A stretch of 64,000 nucleotides of DNA, taken from Peltaster fructicola (Eukaryota; Ascomycota; Dothideomycetes). The notes under the pieces are model-generated. The model searched no databases and was not told the origin of the DNA. It saw only the letters and a program-made list of their open reading frames with translations. The position numbers and the translations under genes were made by a program. Below are positions 10,181 to 21,397 of the stretch, in pieces (the first letter of the stretch is position 1; each line of letters opens with the position of its first letter). The stretch spans positions 1,054,001 to 1,118,000 of the forward strand of contig CP051141.1 of the NCBI GenBank assembly GCA_001592805.2. The letters run 5' to 3'.

Positions 10181-11999
10181 ATGTCCAAGGTGTCAGCATT
10201 GCAGGTCGTTGAGCTTCATTCACCAGTACAGTCCCCAGTCACATCCGACGACGATACCTCTGAGGTAGACTTCATCCTCGACGGCGAGATCGAGAAAGAC
10301 GACACGGAGAAAGAGCTAGAGAGACTTGTATTCGGAGATGCCGCAGGTCTCAAGGAAGGCTTCAAGGACTTCAATTTGGTCGATGACGAGCTCGATACTA
10401 TAGGACAGACAGGCCTGGAAGGTCTAGCTGATGCAGATGTACGTTTCCATACTCTCAACATGTCAGACTCCCACTGAAGGTAGGTAGCTTTTCTTTACCG
10501 ATGTTGAGCCCACCGAAGGCAATGATCAAGTCAACCTTGCCGTCCAGCCAATCAATCAGAATGAACGACCTGCCGCCTGGGAGGACAGCGAGGACGAGAG
10601 AATCACAATCAGTCTCGCATCCGTCCCACGATTGCGCAAGCTTCGGCGCACGGAAGCAGAGGACGTTGTGGATGGCGTAGAGTACTCAAGACGGCTGCGC
10701 CAACAATTTGAGCTACTCAATCCTCGACCAGAATGGGCTGTGGAGGCGATGAAAAGCTCGACAAGAAAGAGACGAAAGCTTTCACAGGAGGACGACAATT
10801 CAGACGACGATGCTACATTCGCAGGTGATGACGACGATCTACCATCGGCGCCTCCGTTGTCAGCACTACTCCAGAACGCCTCTTCGCTGACGCGCAGCAA
10901 GCCTGAAGCACGAGGGAAGAAGCGTAAGCTTCGCCCGGAGACAATCAGCATTCAACGCACCAAGGACATACCTGGCGTACAACCTTCAGCCATCACATCT
11001 ATGAGCTTTCACCCAAATTATCCGCTACTGCTATCTTCCGGACCAAGCTCGACATTATACATGCATCACATCGTTGCTTCGCCTCCTGCACCGTCTGCAA
11101 ATCCACTCTTAATCAGCCTACACATTCGTGGTACCCCATTGACCACCACCGCTTTCTGTCCAAACGACTCGAGAATCTTTCTTTCAGCGAGGAGGAAGTA
11201 CTTCCACGTATGGGATCTCGACTCTGGTCAAGTGGAGAAGATCACACAAGTAGCTGGACACGAGAAAGAGCAGCGTAGCATGGAGTACTTCAAGATCAGT
11301 CCAGACGGCAAACACATAGCTCTCCAGGGCTCTAGTCGAAAGGGTGGAGGTCTCGTCAATATTCTGCTGGCTTCTTCTCTGCAGTGGGTCGCACAGGTCC
11401 GAGTGGAGAGCAGAGGCGGCATAGCGGATTTCGCATGGTGGCGAGATAGCAGAGGACTGGCCATTGCTGCAAAGAATGGTGAGATCACCGAGTGGTCCGT
11501 TGAGAAACAACAAGTCGTTGCTCGATGGCAGGACGAGGGTGCAGTCGGCACGACTGTCCTTGCGCTTGGTGGGCAGCATGAAGTCGTCAAATCTGCTGTC
11601 GGCAATGATCGGTGGATTGCTATTGGCAGCTCGTCTGGCATCGTCAATCTGTATGACCGTCGTCTTTTGCTCGATCAAGGCAAGACTCTAGACCAGCCTA
11701 TACCTCTGCGACCGAAGCCTTATAAGACACTTGATCACATCACGACACCTACATCACATCTCAAGTTCTCGCCTGATGGCCAGCTACTTGCTATGGCATC
11801 GAAATGGAAACGGGACGCTATGAGACTGGTACATTTACCCAGCGCAACCGTATATAAGAACTGGCCGACCAGCTCTACTCCACTTGGTCGTATCAGTGCA
11901 GTCGCCTTCGCTGATGGCGAGTTGTCTGGCGGCAATATACACTCATTGCTTGCTGTGGCCAACGAACAAGGCAAGATCAGATTGTGGGAGGTCAGCTAG
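10181..11999 (+). CDS. UTP18: U3 snoRNP / SSU processome WD40 protein Utp18
   Basis: Component of the small-subunit processome needed for 18S rRNA maturation in the nucleolus. Model: 10181..10438 joined to 10488..11999, 589 aa. The 49-nt intron (GTACGT...TAG) joins LADAD to LFFTDVE, restoring the acidic 'DxxLFF' segment typical of Utp18. The start at 10181 (MSKVSALQVVELHS) is preferred to 10052. The N-terminal third is acidic and basic low complexity with NLS-like KRRK clusters (about residues 175-230). From about 230 a WD40 propeller follows (ITSMSFHPNYPLLLSSG, KISPDGKHIALQG, LKFSPDGQLLAMAS, GKIRLWEVS at the end). The stop lies 31 nt from the stop of the convergent kinase gene. Confidence 0.93.
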
Positions 12000-12030
12000 A
12001 GGTGACTTAGGAGTACATACAATGCTAGGA

Positions 12031-14003
12031 CTAAGTGGTTCTTCGACGTTCCATTATACCTCCCTCTCCCAGACATGGTACTCTGACATCTGTGGTCGGC
12101 CGGCGATACGTATATCCGATGAATGCCGTTCTTCGACGCTCCTCCATGGCTATTGGTCCTATGACAGGATCTCTGAGTATCTTGTCTCGTGCTCTCTTCT
12201 CGGACGCAGTCATGTCGATCATGTCCTCTTCGTCCTCGAAGTATTTCGTGAGTGGTTGTCCTTCTTGGACCAGCGGCACCCACGGTGGGCGTCGGAGGTG
12301 CATGACAGACCATGGGATGAACGCAAAGAATGGATGTGCCTTGACTTCAACGGCATCCGATGCTCGCACATGGGTGACCTCAGGTATGGAGACACCAGAG
12401 TCTCGACGCCGTCCCTGCTCTGCACACTGATATGCTGCCGCGCCGAGCCGATACTTGCGATCCGCCAGTAGACCTTGTATGAGATCCACCGCGTCACGAC
12501 TTGGACGATCGAGACGTTCAGCCTGATCAGTGCCTGGTCGTCCAATGCGTTCGTCCTGTGGGAAGTCCAATGTCTCCGGAAAAGCCAAGATATTCTCCTT
12601 CGTGCGCGTGCGACATTCATCATAGAATGGCGTGTAGCCGTATAGCATCTCGTACACGAGTACGCCAAGACTCCACCAGTCACATCGTCCGTCGTAGGAT
12701 TCTCCAAGGATGATCTCTGGCGCCATATAGCCGCTCGTGCCTACAATGCTGCGAGCATATTTCCGACGGCCCTGTAGAGGTTCCAGCAAGGTCTCTGCTG
12801 CGTCAGACATAGGCATGCGATGCCAAGACGATGGCGACGTCGTGCTAATGTCGTCGACGTCTCTCATGTGCACATCCGACGCTTCTCGTGCATCTTGAGC
12901 ATCTCTAGTGACCCTAACACCGAATTTGTCCAGAAGGGCATGTCGCTTGTCTGCGTAGAAGGAGTGACAATGACCCCATTGCCCATCAAAGGCAAGACCA
13001 AAGTCCGAAATCTTGAGATGACCAGTCGAGCTGATTAGAAAGTTGTCTGGCTTGAGATCACGGTGCTAGTATGCCGTCAGTGAAGGACATCGGGCAACCA
13101 CGCTTAACTCACGATCCACATCAGCTTGTGGACAGCTTCAATGGCAAGGACCATTTCTGCCGCGTACTATCTTGCAATGTCCTCGTGGAGTACGCCTTCG
13201 CGGAGAAGCACTCCTAAAAAGTCTCCACCGACCATGAATTCCATGATGAGGTACAGACTGGTGTTGTCTTGGAAAGCTCCAAATAATGACACGATCCAGG
13301 GTGAGCAAGCACTCTCTGCATGCACCAGGAAGTCTCGCTCAGCGCGCACATGGCCTTCCTGACAATTCTTGAGCATCCCTGACTTGCGTAGCACCTTCAA
13401 GGCATAAAACTTCGGCATGCTGTTGTCCTGAGCTGTAACATTGCCGTCGAATCCGCCGCTGTTGTAACACTGGACGCTTCGATCCTCGAGCTGCTTCGCA
13501 ATGAGGCGCACAGTACCAAAGCTTCCTCGTCCGAGTACACGGACTTCTTCGAACCCTGGTATAGATATACTCTTCTCGCGACTCCGTGCCATTGATGTTG
13601 TCTTCAGAGCACGAGTTTGTCGTGTGTGGTCGCTCTCCTCAATGTACCAGAGCTTCCGTGCAACGTAGCATTGGGCATATGAGCGCTCCTGAAGCACAAG
13701 CTCTCTTTCGAACGATCGTCGTCTTTGCTCTCGTGGTGACGCATCGTGTAACATGGTCTTGTATTGCAGTTCCAGCGCGATCTTGGCCGCCGCAACTTTC
13801 TCGATAGTGGCAAGGGAGGGACACAGGTCTTCAGGCTGCTTGTAGTCGATCGGACATGCTTTTCGGTGAGAGTGGCGACTCGCGAACAGGTGATCAGTAT
13901 GAGCGGCACTCTTCTCAAGGTACTCCATGTCGTGACCTTCCTGCCCTTGGCAGAAACAGAGCATAGTAAGAATGTTTTGAAGATGGTCGATGTACGACTT
14001 CAT
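12031..14003 (-). CDS. AGC-type protein kinase of the NDR/Dbf2 family, with in-frame stop
   Basis: Model: complement(12031..13065, 13113..14003), 642 codons. The N-lobe has LGRGSFGTVRL (Gly loop), YALKVLRKSGML (Lys) and ERDFLV. The catalytic loop HRDLKPDNFL begins exactly after a 47-nt phase-0 intron, followed by ISDFGLAFDG, an NDR-type insert, VGTSGYMAPEII and DWWSLGVLVYEML. An NDR-type N-terminal MOB-binding segment (EKVAAAKIALELQYKTMLH) precedes the kinase domain. Codon 279 (13169-13167) is TAG in ...DIAR-stop-YAAEMVLAIE, where relatives have Trp or another aromatic residue. The frame continues perfectly on both sides, so this is one substitution (such as TGG to TAG), not an exon end. It may be a strain-level knockout, readthrough or consensus error. 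The 5' end is uncertain. Confidence 0.82.
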
Positions 14004-14256
14004 GTCGCTGACGACGTGTTATCGCGGAAGACATCAGGCGAAGTGGAGATACGACAATGGCCACCAGGCGTGCTTGACCAAACTGGCTGGGAGGCTCTTG
14101 CTGAAGCATAAGGGATATCGTCAGCAAGCACGACTCGTGATCGGAGTATGCTCAATAAGCTGAAGTAGGAAAAATGAAATACACTGACTGTGTGGTGGTA
14201 TCATTTCGCATCAAGCCAATAGTAACACAAAAGCAACAAGAGGAAAGATTCCTCCC

Positions 14257-16332
14257 TCAAAAGTACTGACCAGATTCTTGCCATCGGACGACCTTGCCAG
14301 TACTTGGCTGCTCGGAGCCAGCTTCGATCAACCTGTCTCCGGCGATCCCTCCTAGGCTGTCACGATAACCTGCGCTTCGTCTTCTGTCGAACGGTGGACT
14401 CTCGATAGCACCTCTCGCGCCAATCCATTCCCAGACTCTGCCAACATCGCCACCTCGGCCCTCACGAACCATAGGTCGGACGTTGGCATTGCCTTCCACC
14501 TTCTTCTGCACCTTCTCCCAGATCTTCTTGCGACGAGTCGCACTGAACTCATCCCTCAGGACATCGTCACGCAGCTGCGCTACGCTGATGTATCCTTCTT
14601 CCCAGGTGTCAGGCTCCACAGCGTGCAAGCTCGCTTGCTCAGACAACTTTCTCAGTGCAAGCGAGGCTAGCTCTTTTGCCTTCTTTTCCTCGAAACGGGA
14701 AGAGGTTATCCTTTGTCGACCATATGCGCCACCAGAAGCAAGGAAGGCGAGCATTACAAGTGTCCAAACATATCGTCTAAGCGTTTCGCGAAGTGATCGT
14801 CTGATAGCACAGGAGATGGGGACTCTGGCGAGAGAGCTTGAGCGGAGTGTTGGGTTACCGATGCTAATCTGTTAGTTTCATTCTTGTAAGCCAATTGTCA
14901 GGAAATTGTGACGAAGAACTTACGTGTCGGCACTGCTTGTGATATCCTCGACAGCTTGCAGCTCACCAAGCGCACTCGCCCATAGATCTTCGAACTCTTC
15001 ATTCGACATGTCGCGTCGTCGCATTGTCGCGATCGTCTTCTTCAAGTCCGTCTCCTTCAGCTCTGACTTACTAGCCTGACCGCACTCATACTTAGCATTT
15101 TGCTCTCGCAGCTCCTCGATCGCTCGGTCTTTGACTGCCTGCACTCGTCGCGCGCGAGCACTATCTGCCTCGCAGGTTGGTGGGAGTGGCAATAGACCGC
15201 CAATGCTCAACGGGTGCTGTTTTAAGACGAAGCCAGACTCGCAGAAGGTAATGAGCTTCTCGTGACAATAAGCGTGTGGTGGACAGGGTTCGCAAGGTGG
15301 TCGAATCGAGTCCGCCCACTCTGGGATTTCAACACCATGAAGCTCTGTGCTAGGCTGACCGACACCGCAGTATCCTACTCGAAACTTCTCTTCACTCCAC
15401 AGGTAACCTGCAGTGGCAAGTAGCGCAGTGAGAATGGATGTAACGCCGGTCCTGGCTACGCTTCCTGCCGCAGATTTCTGTTTGCGACGTCGAGATATCA
15501 CAGCATTTGACTGCGGTTGTCTGACCAGAGATTGCTGCTCTTCTGGGGTGAACTCCTCCGTTGGCTCGATGTCATCATGGAGTTCTTGCTTCAGCTGTGC
15601 TACTGGCATCTCAAATGTCCTTCTTGTCGGAACGACGACACCATCCTGTTGTGGCGCACCTTGCCTGAGATCTTCTGTCTTTCGTCTCGGTTCGCGCGTT
15701 CTCGACCTGCTTATACTCCTGCTTGTGCCGAGAGTCGTTCGTCGTCGGTCGGTCGTTGGCGGTGCCAGTGGAGAGCTGCCAGCCTGAAAGACATTGTCAT
15801 TTGAGAATGGACTCGTATCTTCAGGCTCGTCTTTTACGCCAGCTCTTGATTTCCTGCTTGCTGTTCGCTTTGCTTCTGGCTCGCTAGGTATTGTCTCGAG
15901 TTCGCTGGTCCGCGCATGCTTCCCTGACGCATGTCGAGGCATTGATTCGGGTGGTGCTGTAGAGTGTCTCGTGCTTCGTGGTGGCTGGACCTCCTCGACT
16001 TCCTCCGTACGAGCCCTAGTCGTTCGACGAGGCGTCTTCGCCGGCGTCCTTGTAGCTCTCACATTGACCACTTCGTCGATCTCCTCGTCCGATGGCTCGT
16101 TCTTAACTGGAGTGACATTTTCTATGCCACGGCTCGTGCGCTTAACACGAGCGTTGGCGGCGCGGAGACGACGAGACTGCGAGGCTACCTTGTCTTCGAA
16201 GATCTCAATGAGCTGGCTCTTCTTGGCTGATGCTGGGTACGATATGCTGTGTGCAACGAGTATGGAGCGCAGACGAGGGACAGTAAGAGTGGATGGATCG
16301 AAGCCAGGCTCCAGATATTCCTGTTCGTCCAT
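14257..16332 (-). CDS. SRC1: Inner nuclear membrane protein Src1/Heh1 (HeH and MSC domains)
   Basis: LEM/HeH-family integral protein of the inner nuclear membrane that tethers chromatin and supports nuclear pore quality control. Model: complement(14257..14863, 14924..16332), 671 aa. The start at 16332 gives MDEQEYLEPGFDPSTL; an in-frame upstream ATG gives a less typical N-terminus. The HeH helix-extension-helix fold is at about residues 12-46 (TVPRLRSILVAH, AKKSQLIEIFED). A long Ser/Arg/Pro-rich nucleoplasmic linker contains basic clusters. A first membrane segment lies near 297-318 (VTSILTALLATAGYLW), then the Man1-Src1 C-terminal domain with many Cys residues in its lumenal part. A second membrane segment follows just after the intron (YVWTLVMLAFLASGGA). 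The acceptor at 14864 keeps the frame. Confidence 0.9.
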
Positions 16333-16602
16333 CGTTGCGGAGATATCCTCTGATGCGCGTGCTGCAGGAGTGTGCGACCAAGCGATATAATGCGCACGCG
16401 AACAAAGAGACAAAGAAGTGGTCGATAAGCAAAAGGTGATGGTTGCTGTCGCAAACGTAAACAGAGCTTGCCGCAGGCAGCAAGGCGTCAGCGCACGGAT
16501 CTTTTCTTGCCACTAGTCGTCGACTGCCTAATTAGGCGAACATCTAGAATAATTTCATGATCACATACACTCAACGCGGGACGAACAACAAGCTCTGCGA
16601 AC

Positions 16603-17397
16603 ATGGCTGCAGTCTGTGCCAGCTGCAAGGACCCGCTGGTTCTGGAGATAGAGATTCCTGACGACGCTGACGGTGAGATGACACAGACAATCACGGTTCC
16701 AGACGACGTACGGCTTCCGTGCGGCGAAAACTTTCACTGGCAATGTTTGATCGACTCATCCTTCGAGATCACCAAGTGTCCTTCTTGTGAAAATGATATC
16801 TCTTCTGCACCTGTCTCAAATTCAACTCCGGATGCGAAGCCTCAAGTCCTGGCCACCGTTAACAACGAAGGTGGTTTACAGCCAGACCTCGACCTCTTCC
16901 CAATATTGCAAGAGGAGTCCTATCTCAAGACATATCCTGAGGAGCGGCAAGCTCGCGCGTTCCTCGAGTTCTGTCGAGAGGGCGACTATCATGCAGCAGC
17001 CGGTGTACTGACGAATGACAACGACGAGGATGAGGATGAGGATGAGGATGATTCGGCAGATGCTTCTTCGAAGCCTGCTCTGGATGTAGCTGCAATGCTT
17101 CGTTACCAGGATCCTCTGGCAGGAGAGCAGTCAGCTCTGCATGCTGCAGCTGCAAATGGACACCGCGAAGTTGCTTGGCTACTTCTGCTACTGGCATCGG
17201 AGCTACCAGAGATAGAAATCCCTGCATTGGTATATCAGGAAGCAGCAGCGCTTGGTGTCATGCGCCAAGATCAAGCTGGAACGGTCGACATACGCACATT
17301 GCGTGACGCCCAGGGAAGATCAGCAGAAGACGTCGCTAGAGAGACCGGGGACACGATCTGGAACGGATGGTTCGGAACAGGTCGCCTTGCAGCTTGA
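16603..17397 (+). CDS. Zinc-ligand (RING-like) plus ankyrin-type fungal protein
   Basis: Intronless, 264 aa. I know of no named function. The N-terminal 70 residues hold a possible Zn-binding set: CASCKDPL, then CGENFHWQCL, then CPSCENDI. This C-x2-C...C-x3-H...C-x2-C layout resembles a short RING-like fold without a full RING. A segment YLKTYPEERQARAFLEFCREGDYHAA follows (cut here for length), then an acidic run encoded by GATGAG repeats near 17029-17050. Ankyrin-like helices follow (QSALHAAAANGHREVAWLLLLLA) and a second partial repeat (DAQGRSAEDVARETG). No membrane segment. It is divergent from SRC1 (270 nt) and its stop is 19 nt from that of the DDHD gene. Confidence 0.75.
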   Translation: MAAVCASCKDPLVLEIEIPDDADGEMTQTITVPDDVRLPCGENFHWQCLIDSSFEITKCPSCENDISSAPVSNSTPDAKPQVLATVNNEGGLQPDLDLFPILQEESYLKTYPEERQARAFLEFCREGDYHAAAGVLTNDNDEDEDEDEDDSADASSKPALDVAAMLRYQDPLAGEQSALHAAAANGHREVAWLLLLLASELPEIEIPALVYQEAAALGVMRQDQAGTVDIRTLRDAQGRSAEDVARETGDTIWNGWFGTGRLAA

Positions 17398-17416
17398 GCA
17401 CCAATGTTACAATTAT

Positions 17417-20377
17417 TCAACGACCACTTCTAGATCTTACACGATGATGCCCAGATCGCTCATTCTGATGCCGGCTCAGAAGTTGGCTGATCATAAAGTG
17501 GCTTACATCTTCATCACCCCAATAGCTCAGGTGAGAAGCAATCGCAGCCAGCAGGTTGATATCGAAAGCGCCTTCCTGAATCGCATAGTCGACACGACCA
17601 TTACTATTGAGCTTACGCACCTTTTCTTCTTCTCGCTTCAGACGCTTCCCTCTTTCCTCGATCTCTGCAAGGTCGGCATGCGTTGCTCCCAGGTCTCGAG
17701 TGTTGCTGTCTGAGGAGAGGGACTTTTGACGCTTCTCATAGCCAGATGAGAGCGTCTCGATGTCTTGATCGATCAGAGTTGGCGGGTGCTGGCCCTTTGC
17801 ACCAGCAGCAAGTGCATCGGTCGCAAGTTGTGCTTGTTTGATGTCTGCATTGGCGGCCTCTGCGATAGCCTGCGCAGCCTTCGTCTTATTCGGTGGCATA
17901 GTACCAGCTCCCAGGCTAAGAGGTGCATTCGACTTAGCATCTTTCGCATCAAGAGGACCACTCTTGCTCTGTGGATCTTCAGCATAACCCAAACCACGCA
18001 CCAGAAGGCTTGACGCCAAGCCTGAGCTCATTGACGACCAGAACGACGACACACTCTGACCAACACGAGCGCCAATTCCCGTCAGGCCTTGTCCTACTGG
18101 AGCGCCAAAGATACCTCGCTTCGTGTACGGCAGTGGCTGTGGTTTGAGTGACGACATAGCCTTGCTTATGAGTGGCTCAAGTCTGTAGGCGATAGGGTCT
18201 GTAGGATGGAAGATGTTGAAGATCTGATCACATTGAGGCTGGGAGTACTGAAAGTCGCCTGCATGAGCGTCCGATGCATCTCGGGCGAAAGGTCTGGCGG
18301 ACGGGTGAGAATCGAGCATAGGATCGTCCAAACTGCTACCGAGCATTCCTGCGGTGCTAGACCTCGCGGCGATACCCTCGCCCTTCAACATTTGGAAGAG
18401 TCCTATAGGCGACCCAAGAGCATAGAAGTCTGCCACTTTGAAGTCGAGTTTCATATGACCTTTGTGACCGTGTGAGCTGCGTTTGTCAATAGCGACACCT
18501 TGACCACCTTGTCGACAAAGGAGATCGAACATAATAGCAGAGCCCAGAGAGTGTCCGATCATGCTGACCTTCCCTCTGAAGTCAGGGTTGCGCTCGATGA
18601 ACAAACCATATATGCGATTACATTCCTCCAGCACGATCCGCGAGATGTGATCCTTGTATGCCGGCGATTGGTATAGTAAGATGTCGAGTGCCAGATCCGA
18701 GATGAGATTGCGTACAGCGGGTACGCCTTCTACACTGATGTCTGAAAGACTAGGGTACTCTTCGTGTTCGGCCTGGCCAGGATCAGCAATGTCGTGTTCT
18801 GATCGATCCTTCTTCAGGCTGTGTTTCGGAAAGTCGAGGAGATGCCTCCAGCAGATAGGTAGCACCTGCACACGGGAATTGACCTTGGACGTGCTGTCGA
18901 GCTCTGCATTGAGAGCGCGTAGATCGGGAGAATCCGAGTAGACTGCTTTCAAGGTCTTGCGTAGCATGTTGACATCATGGACGAAGTTGACACTCTCCAG
19001 CCGCAAACCCAATCGTTGACCAATGCCGTGTGTAACCAAGATAAGATGCTCTATCGGTCGTCCTTGGTCTTCGTTGTCGGCTTCTCGATAGTCGTCCTCG
19101 ATTTCCTGCTCGTCTCGCATGCGTTGTTCTTCATCCTGCCTTGCGGGATTTCGTGTGTTGGGGTCTTCCAAAAGATAGCTCATGTGTCGCTCAAGCGTTT
19201 GACGTCTGTTCTCGGCTGGCGTTCTCGGCGATGCCGGATCCTCGAGATCTCCACCATGTGCTGTCTTGTCACCATCACTTACCGACACCTTGAGTGAGTT
19301 GTCGTCCGGTTTTGCTTCTTTCTCCTCGACTTTCTTGACAGCATAGTTGAAGCCTCGGGAAAGTTTGACGCCTCCAAAATGACCGCCTCCGCCAAAGCGT
19401 TGGTACATGTTGTAGTTGATCTTGGAGAGGAAGTCCTCCGTCGACAGCCAGGCTGTCGTTGCATCAGAGTAAGTAACAACAGAATTCATGTGAGAGCCGA
19501 ATAATCGGTAAGTGTTGTCTGATGCTTGATCGGCTTCGGTGACTGTCTGACGGGTGTCATGTCGTTCTGCGGATACCTTTAGATTTGAGTCTGAGCCTTT
19601 CGAGCTGAGCTCCTTGGCGGCTCTAGAAGCAGCGACAGCATCAGGCGCCCATGAAGTAGGTCGTGTTCGGCTTTGCGATACTGATTGCGATCGCGCTCGT
19701 GTCTCTTGAGGTAACCATGGCTTGACCTTGAGGTATCCTTCTTCTAGTTGCGCTGCCAGCTTCTCGTCGCAAGGCTTTTGCACACTACCTTCCTGATAGA
19801 ACCAGGTGCCACGACGAACATCATAGATAGGCCCAAGCCAGTATGCTGGTCCTAGCTCTCTCCTTTCAACATCCACATCGAATAAATAGTCTTCGTTTAC
19901 TGGCACCTTGATACGTCCTGGGTCTTTAGTCTTCGTCGCTCTGCTGTCAGACCTGGCGTGGTGCGCCCCGCCAGGCTGTGGCTCAAGAGGTGGAGGGTAT
20001 CCTACTCGTTCGTCCTCTTCTACTAAGCCCTGCCATGCTGCCTCAAGTGCTTTGGAGTCGGTCTTGGTGAATGCAGCGTACTTCTTCGGCACAGGTGGCG
20101 GCTTATCAGACTTGGTAGGCTCTGTCACATTTGGTCTTCTTTTCGCAATGTCGACCGCATGGAACCACTGCACGCGCATTGGAGGACAGTCCGACGGGTA
20201 CTTCTTCAAGCTGATACGGTGTCTATGCGTTACCACGTGATCCGCAGCTCTATGCAATCTATTGTCCTTGTCACCATCTCTTGTGTTCGAGGAGGCTCTA
20301 GGCTGTGGAGAGCGACTCCATGGACTCCAGCTCCCAATGCCAGTCTTGCCGGAAGGCTGGTCATCCTGGTTGGACAT
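17417..20377 (-). CDS. DDHD-domain phospholipase (PA-preferring phospholipase A1-like)
   Basis: Intracellular phospholipase A1 family acting on phosphatidic acid and related lipids, linked to mitochondrial and ER lipid homeostasis. Intronless, 986 aa from the ATG at 20377 (MSNQDDQPSGKTGIG); the frame is open further upstream but without ATG. The N-terminal region holds a WWE-like stretch (YWLGPIYDVRRGTWFYQEG). LILVTHGIGQRLGLRLE marks the start of the alpha/beta-hydrolase-like part. The nucleophile motif GHSLGSAIMFDLL is near residue 605. The DDHD domain begins around DFKVADFYALGSPIGLF and ends with RVDYAIQEG and SHLSYWGDEDVSHFM, carrying the Asp and His residues that name the domain. The gap between is a large low-complexity insertion. 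Confidence 0.9.
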   Translation of the reverse strand: MSNQDDQPSGKTGIGSWSPWSRSPQPRASSNTRDGDKDNRLHRAADHVVTHRHRISLKKYPSDCPPMRVQWFHAVDIAKRRPNVTEPTKSDKPPPVPKKYAAFTKTDSKALEAAWQGLVEEDERVGYPPPLEPQPGGAHHARSDSRATKTKDPGRIKVPVNEDYLFDVDVERRELGPAYWLGPIYDVRRGTWFYQEGSVQKPCDEKLAAQLEEGYLKVKPWLPQETRARSQSVSQSRTRPTSWAPDAVAASRAAKELSSKGSDSNLKVSAERHDTRQTVTEADQASDNTYRLFGSHMNSVVTYSDATTAWLSTEDFLSKINYNMYQRFGGGGHFGGVKLSRGFNYAVKKVEEKEAKPDDNSLKVSVSDGDKTAHGGDLEDPASPRTPAENRRQTLERHMSYLLEDPNTRNPARQDEEQRMRDEQEIEDDYREADNEDQGRPIEHLILVTHGIGQRLGLRLESVNFVHDVNMLRKTLKAVYSDSPDLRALNAELDSTSKVNSRVQVLPICWRHLLDFPKHSLKKDRSEHDIADPGQAEHEEYPSLSDISVEGVPAVRNLISDLALDILLYQSPAYKDHISRIVLEECNRIYGLFIERNPDFRGKVSMIGHSLGSAIMFDLLCRQGGQGVAIDKRSSHGHKGHMKLDFKVADFYALGSPIGLFQMLKGEGIAARSSTAGMLGSSLDDPMLDSHPSARPFARDASDAHAGDFQYSQPQCDQIFNIFHPTDPIAYRLEPLISKAMSSLKPQPLPYTKRGIFGAPVGQGLTGIGARVGQSVSSFWSSMSSGLASSLLVRGLGYAEDPQSKSGPLDAKDAKSNAPLSLGAGTMPPNKTKAAQAIAEAANADIKQAQLATDALAAGAKGQHPPTLIDQDIETLSSGYEKRQKSLSSDSNTRDLGATHADLAEIEERGKRLKREEEKVRKLNSNGRVDYAIQEGAFDINLLAAIASHLSYWGDEDVSHFMISQLLSRHQNERSGHHRVRSRSGR

Positions 20378-20923
20378 AGTGTCCTTGTCCGGCCATTGGC
20401 GGCTGTCGTGTTTGCTCAGAGAAATCGCTGGTCGGCGAGTGTACGAGTTGTCTTCCGAGACCAGGAGTGGAAAGTTGCGTCTGATCCAGGATGTCCAGCT
20501 GGAGATTCGACGAGCCAATTTGAAAGCTTGTCAAGGCCGCAGACCTTGAGCTGTGTAGTACATGGACGAGCTCCTAGGCGTCTGAAAGGTGCAGCATGTC
20601 TATGAATAGAAAGGTAGGGTAGCGAGAGTAACACTGCATTCCAGTGGAAAGGGTCAATTGTTTCGACTGATGTCACTGGTGAGATCGACAAGGGCTTCCG
20701 CAAGTGCCCGCTGCTGTGCCTGAGAGCGCAGCATAGAAATTCTCGTCGAGATCTAACGTCTACTTCTATTGTACACGGTACGTGGGAATCATCCACTGCC
20801 TCAACATGCTGTTGCAGGCACTGCATTTGTAGTGACTCCTCAAGGCGCTCGTTTTCATGGAGCCTTATTCAGGCGTAGTCACCGGGAATTGTAGCTAATG
20901 TATTACAGCCGAATAGCCACACA
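20378..20923. promoter_or_regulatory. Bidirectional promoter region DDHD gene / thioesterase
   Basis: 546 nt between divergent starts. The first 140 nt remain open in the DDHD frame but contain no ATG, so they are probably its 5' UTR. No other feature is visible. Confidence 0.4.
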
Positions 20924-21397
20924 ATGTCAACCTCTGCAGAGAAAACGCCTGAACACCTGCACATTGAAGAGCTGGTCAAAATCAGGATCCCAGCCAACCC
21001 TATTTACAAGTTTCTGCTTTCGACAGTGCGCATCACCAATGCCACGAAAGGCCATGTCGTTGCACGGCTCGTCTTGACTGATGTTCACATGAACAGTGGC
21101 CACAGCATCCATGGCTCTGTCTCAGCGACCATCATCGACTGGGCTGGAGGTATGGCGATTTCGACCTGGGATCTACGTGTAGGCACTGGCGTCAGTGTGG
21201 ACATTCATGCTACATATCAATCCGGCGCCAAGCTTGGTGACGAGATCGAGATCGAAGGAGTTGCAGATAAGGTTGGCGGCAGTATGGGCTTCACAAAGGT
21301 GACCATCTACAAGGTGGAAGATGGCAAAAGAGGGAGGATCGTGGTGGCAGGATCACATACCAAGTTCGTCAAAGGCTCGGAGCCCAAGAACGCGTAG
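20924..21397 (+). CDS. Hotdog-fold acyl-CoA thioesterase (PaaI/ACOT13-like)
   Basis: Hydrolyses acyl-CoA thioesters; human ACOT13 is a mitochondrial relative. Intronless, 157 aa, the usual size for a single-hotdog enzyme. The motif region is MNSGHSIHGSVSATIIDWAG (about residues 65-84), in the position of the GTLHGG...D helix of ACOT13, including the acidic residue expected to be catalytic. Beta strands follow (VGTGVSVDIHATYQSGAKLG, DEIEIEGVADKVG, FTKVTIYKVEDG). No targeting signal is clear. Substrate chain length cannot be inferred. Confidence 0.87.
   Translation: MSTSAEKTPEHLHIEELVKIRIPANPIYKFLLSTVRITNATKGHVVARLVLTDVHMNSGHSIHGSVSATIIDWAGGMAISTWDLRVGTGVSVDIHATYQSGAKLGDEIEIEGVADKVGGSMGFTKVTIYKVEDGKRGRIVVAGSHTKFVKGSEPKNA

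Noticed and set aside
15413-16390. Long plus-strand ORFs over SRC1
   Set aside because: Antisense shadows of Ser/Arg-rich coding sequence.
17417-20518. DDHD protein starting at 20518
   Set aside because: That codon is TTG on the minus strand; the first ATG is at 20377.
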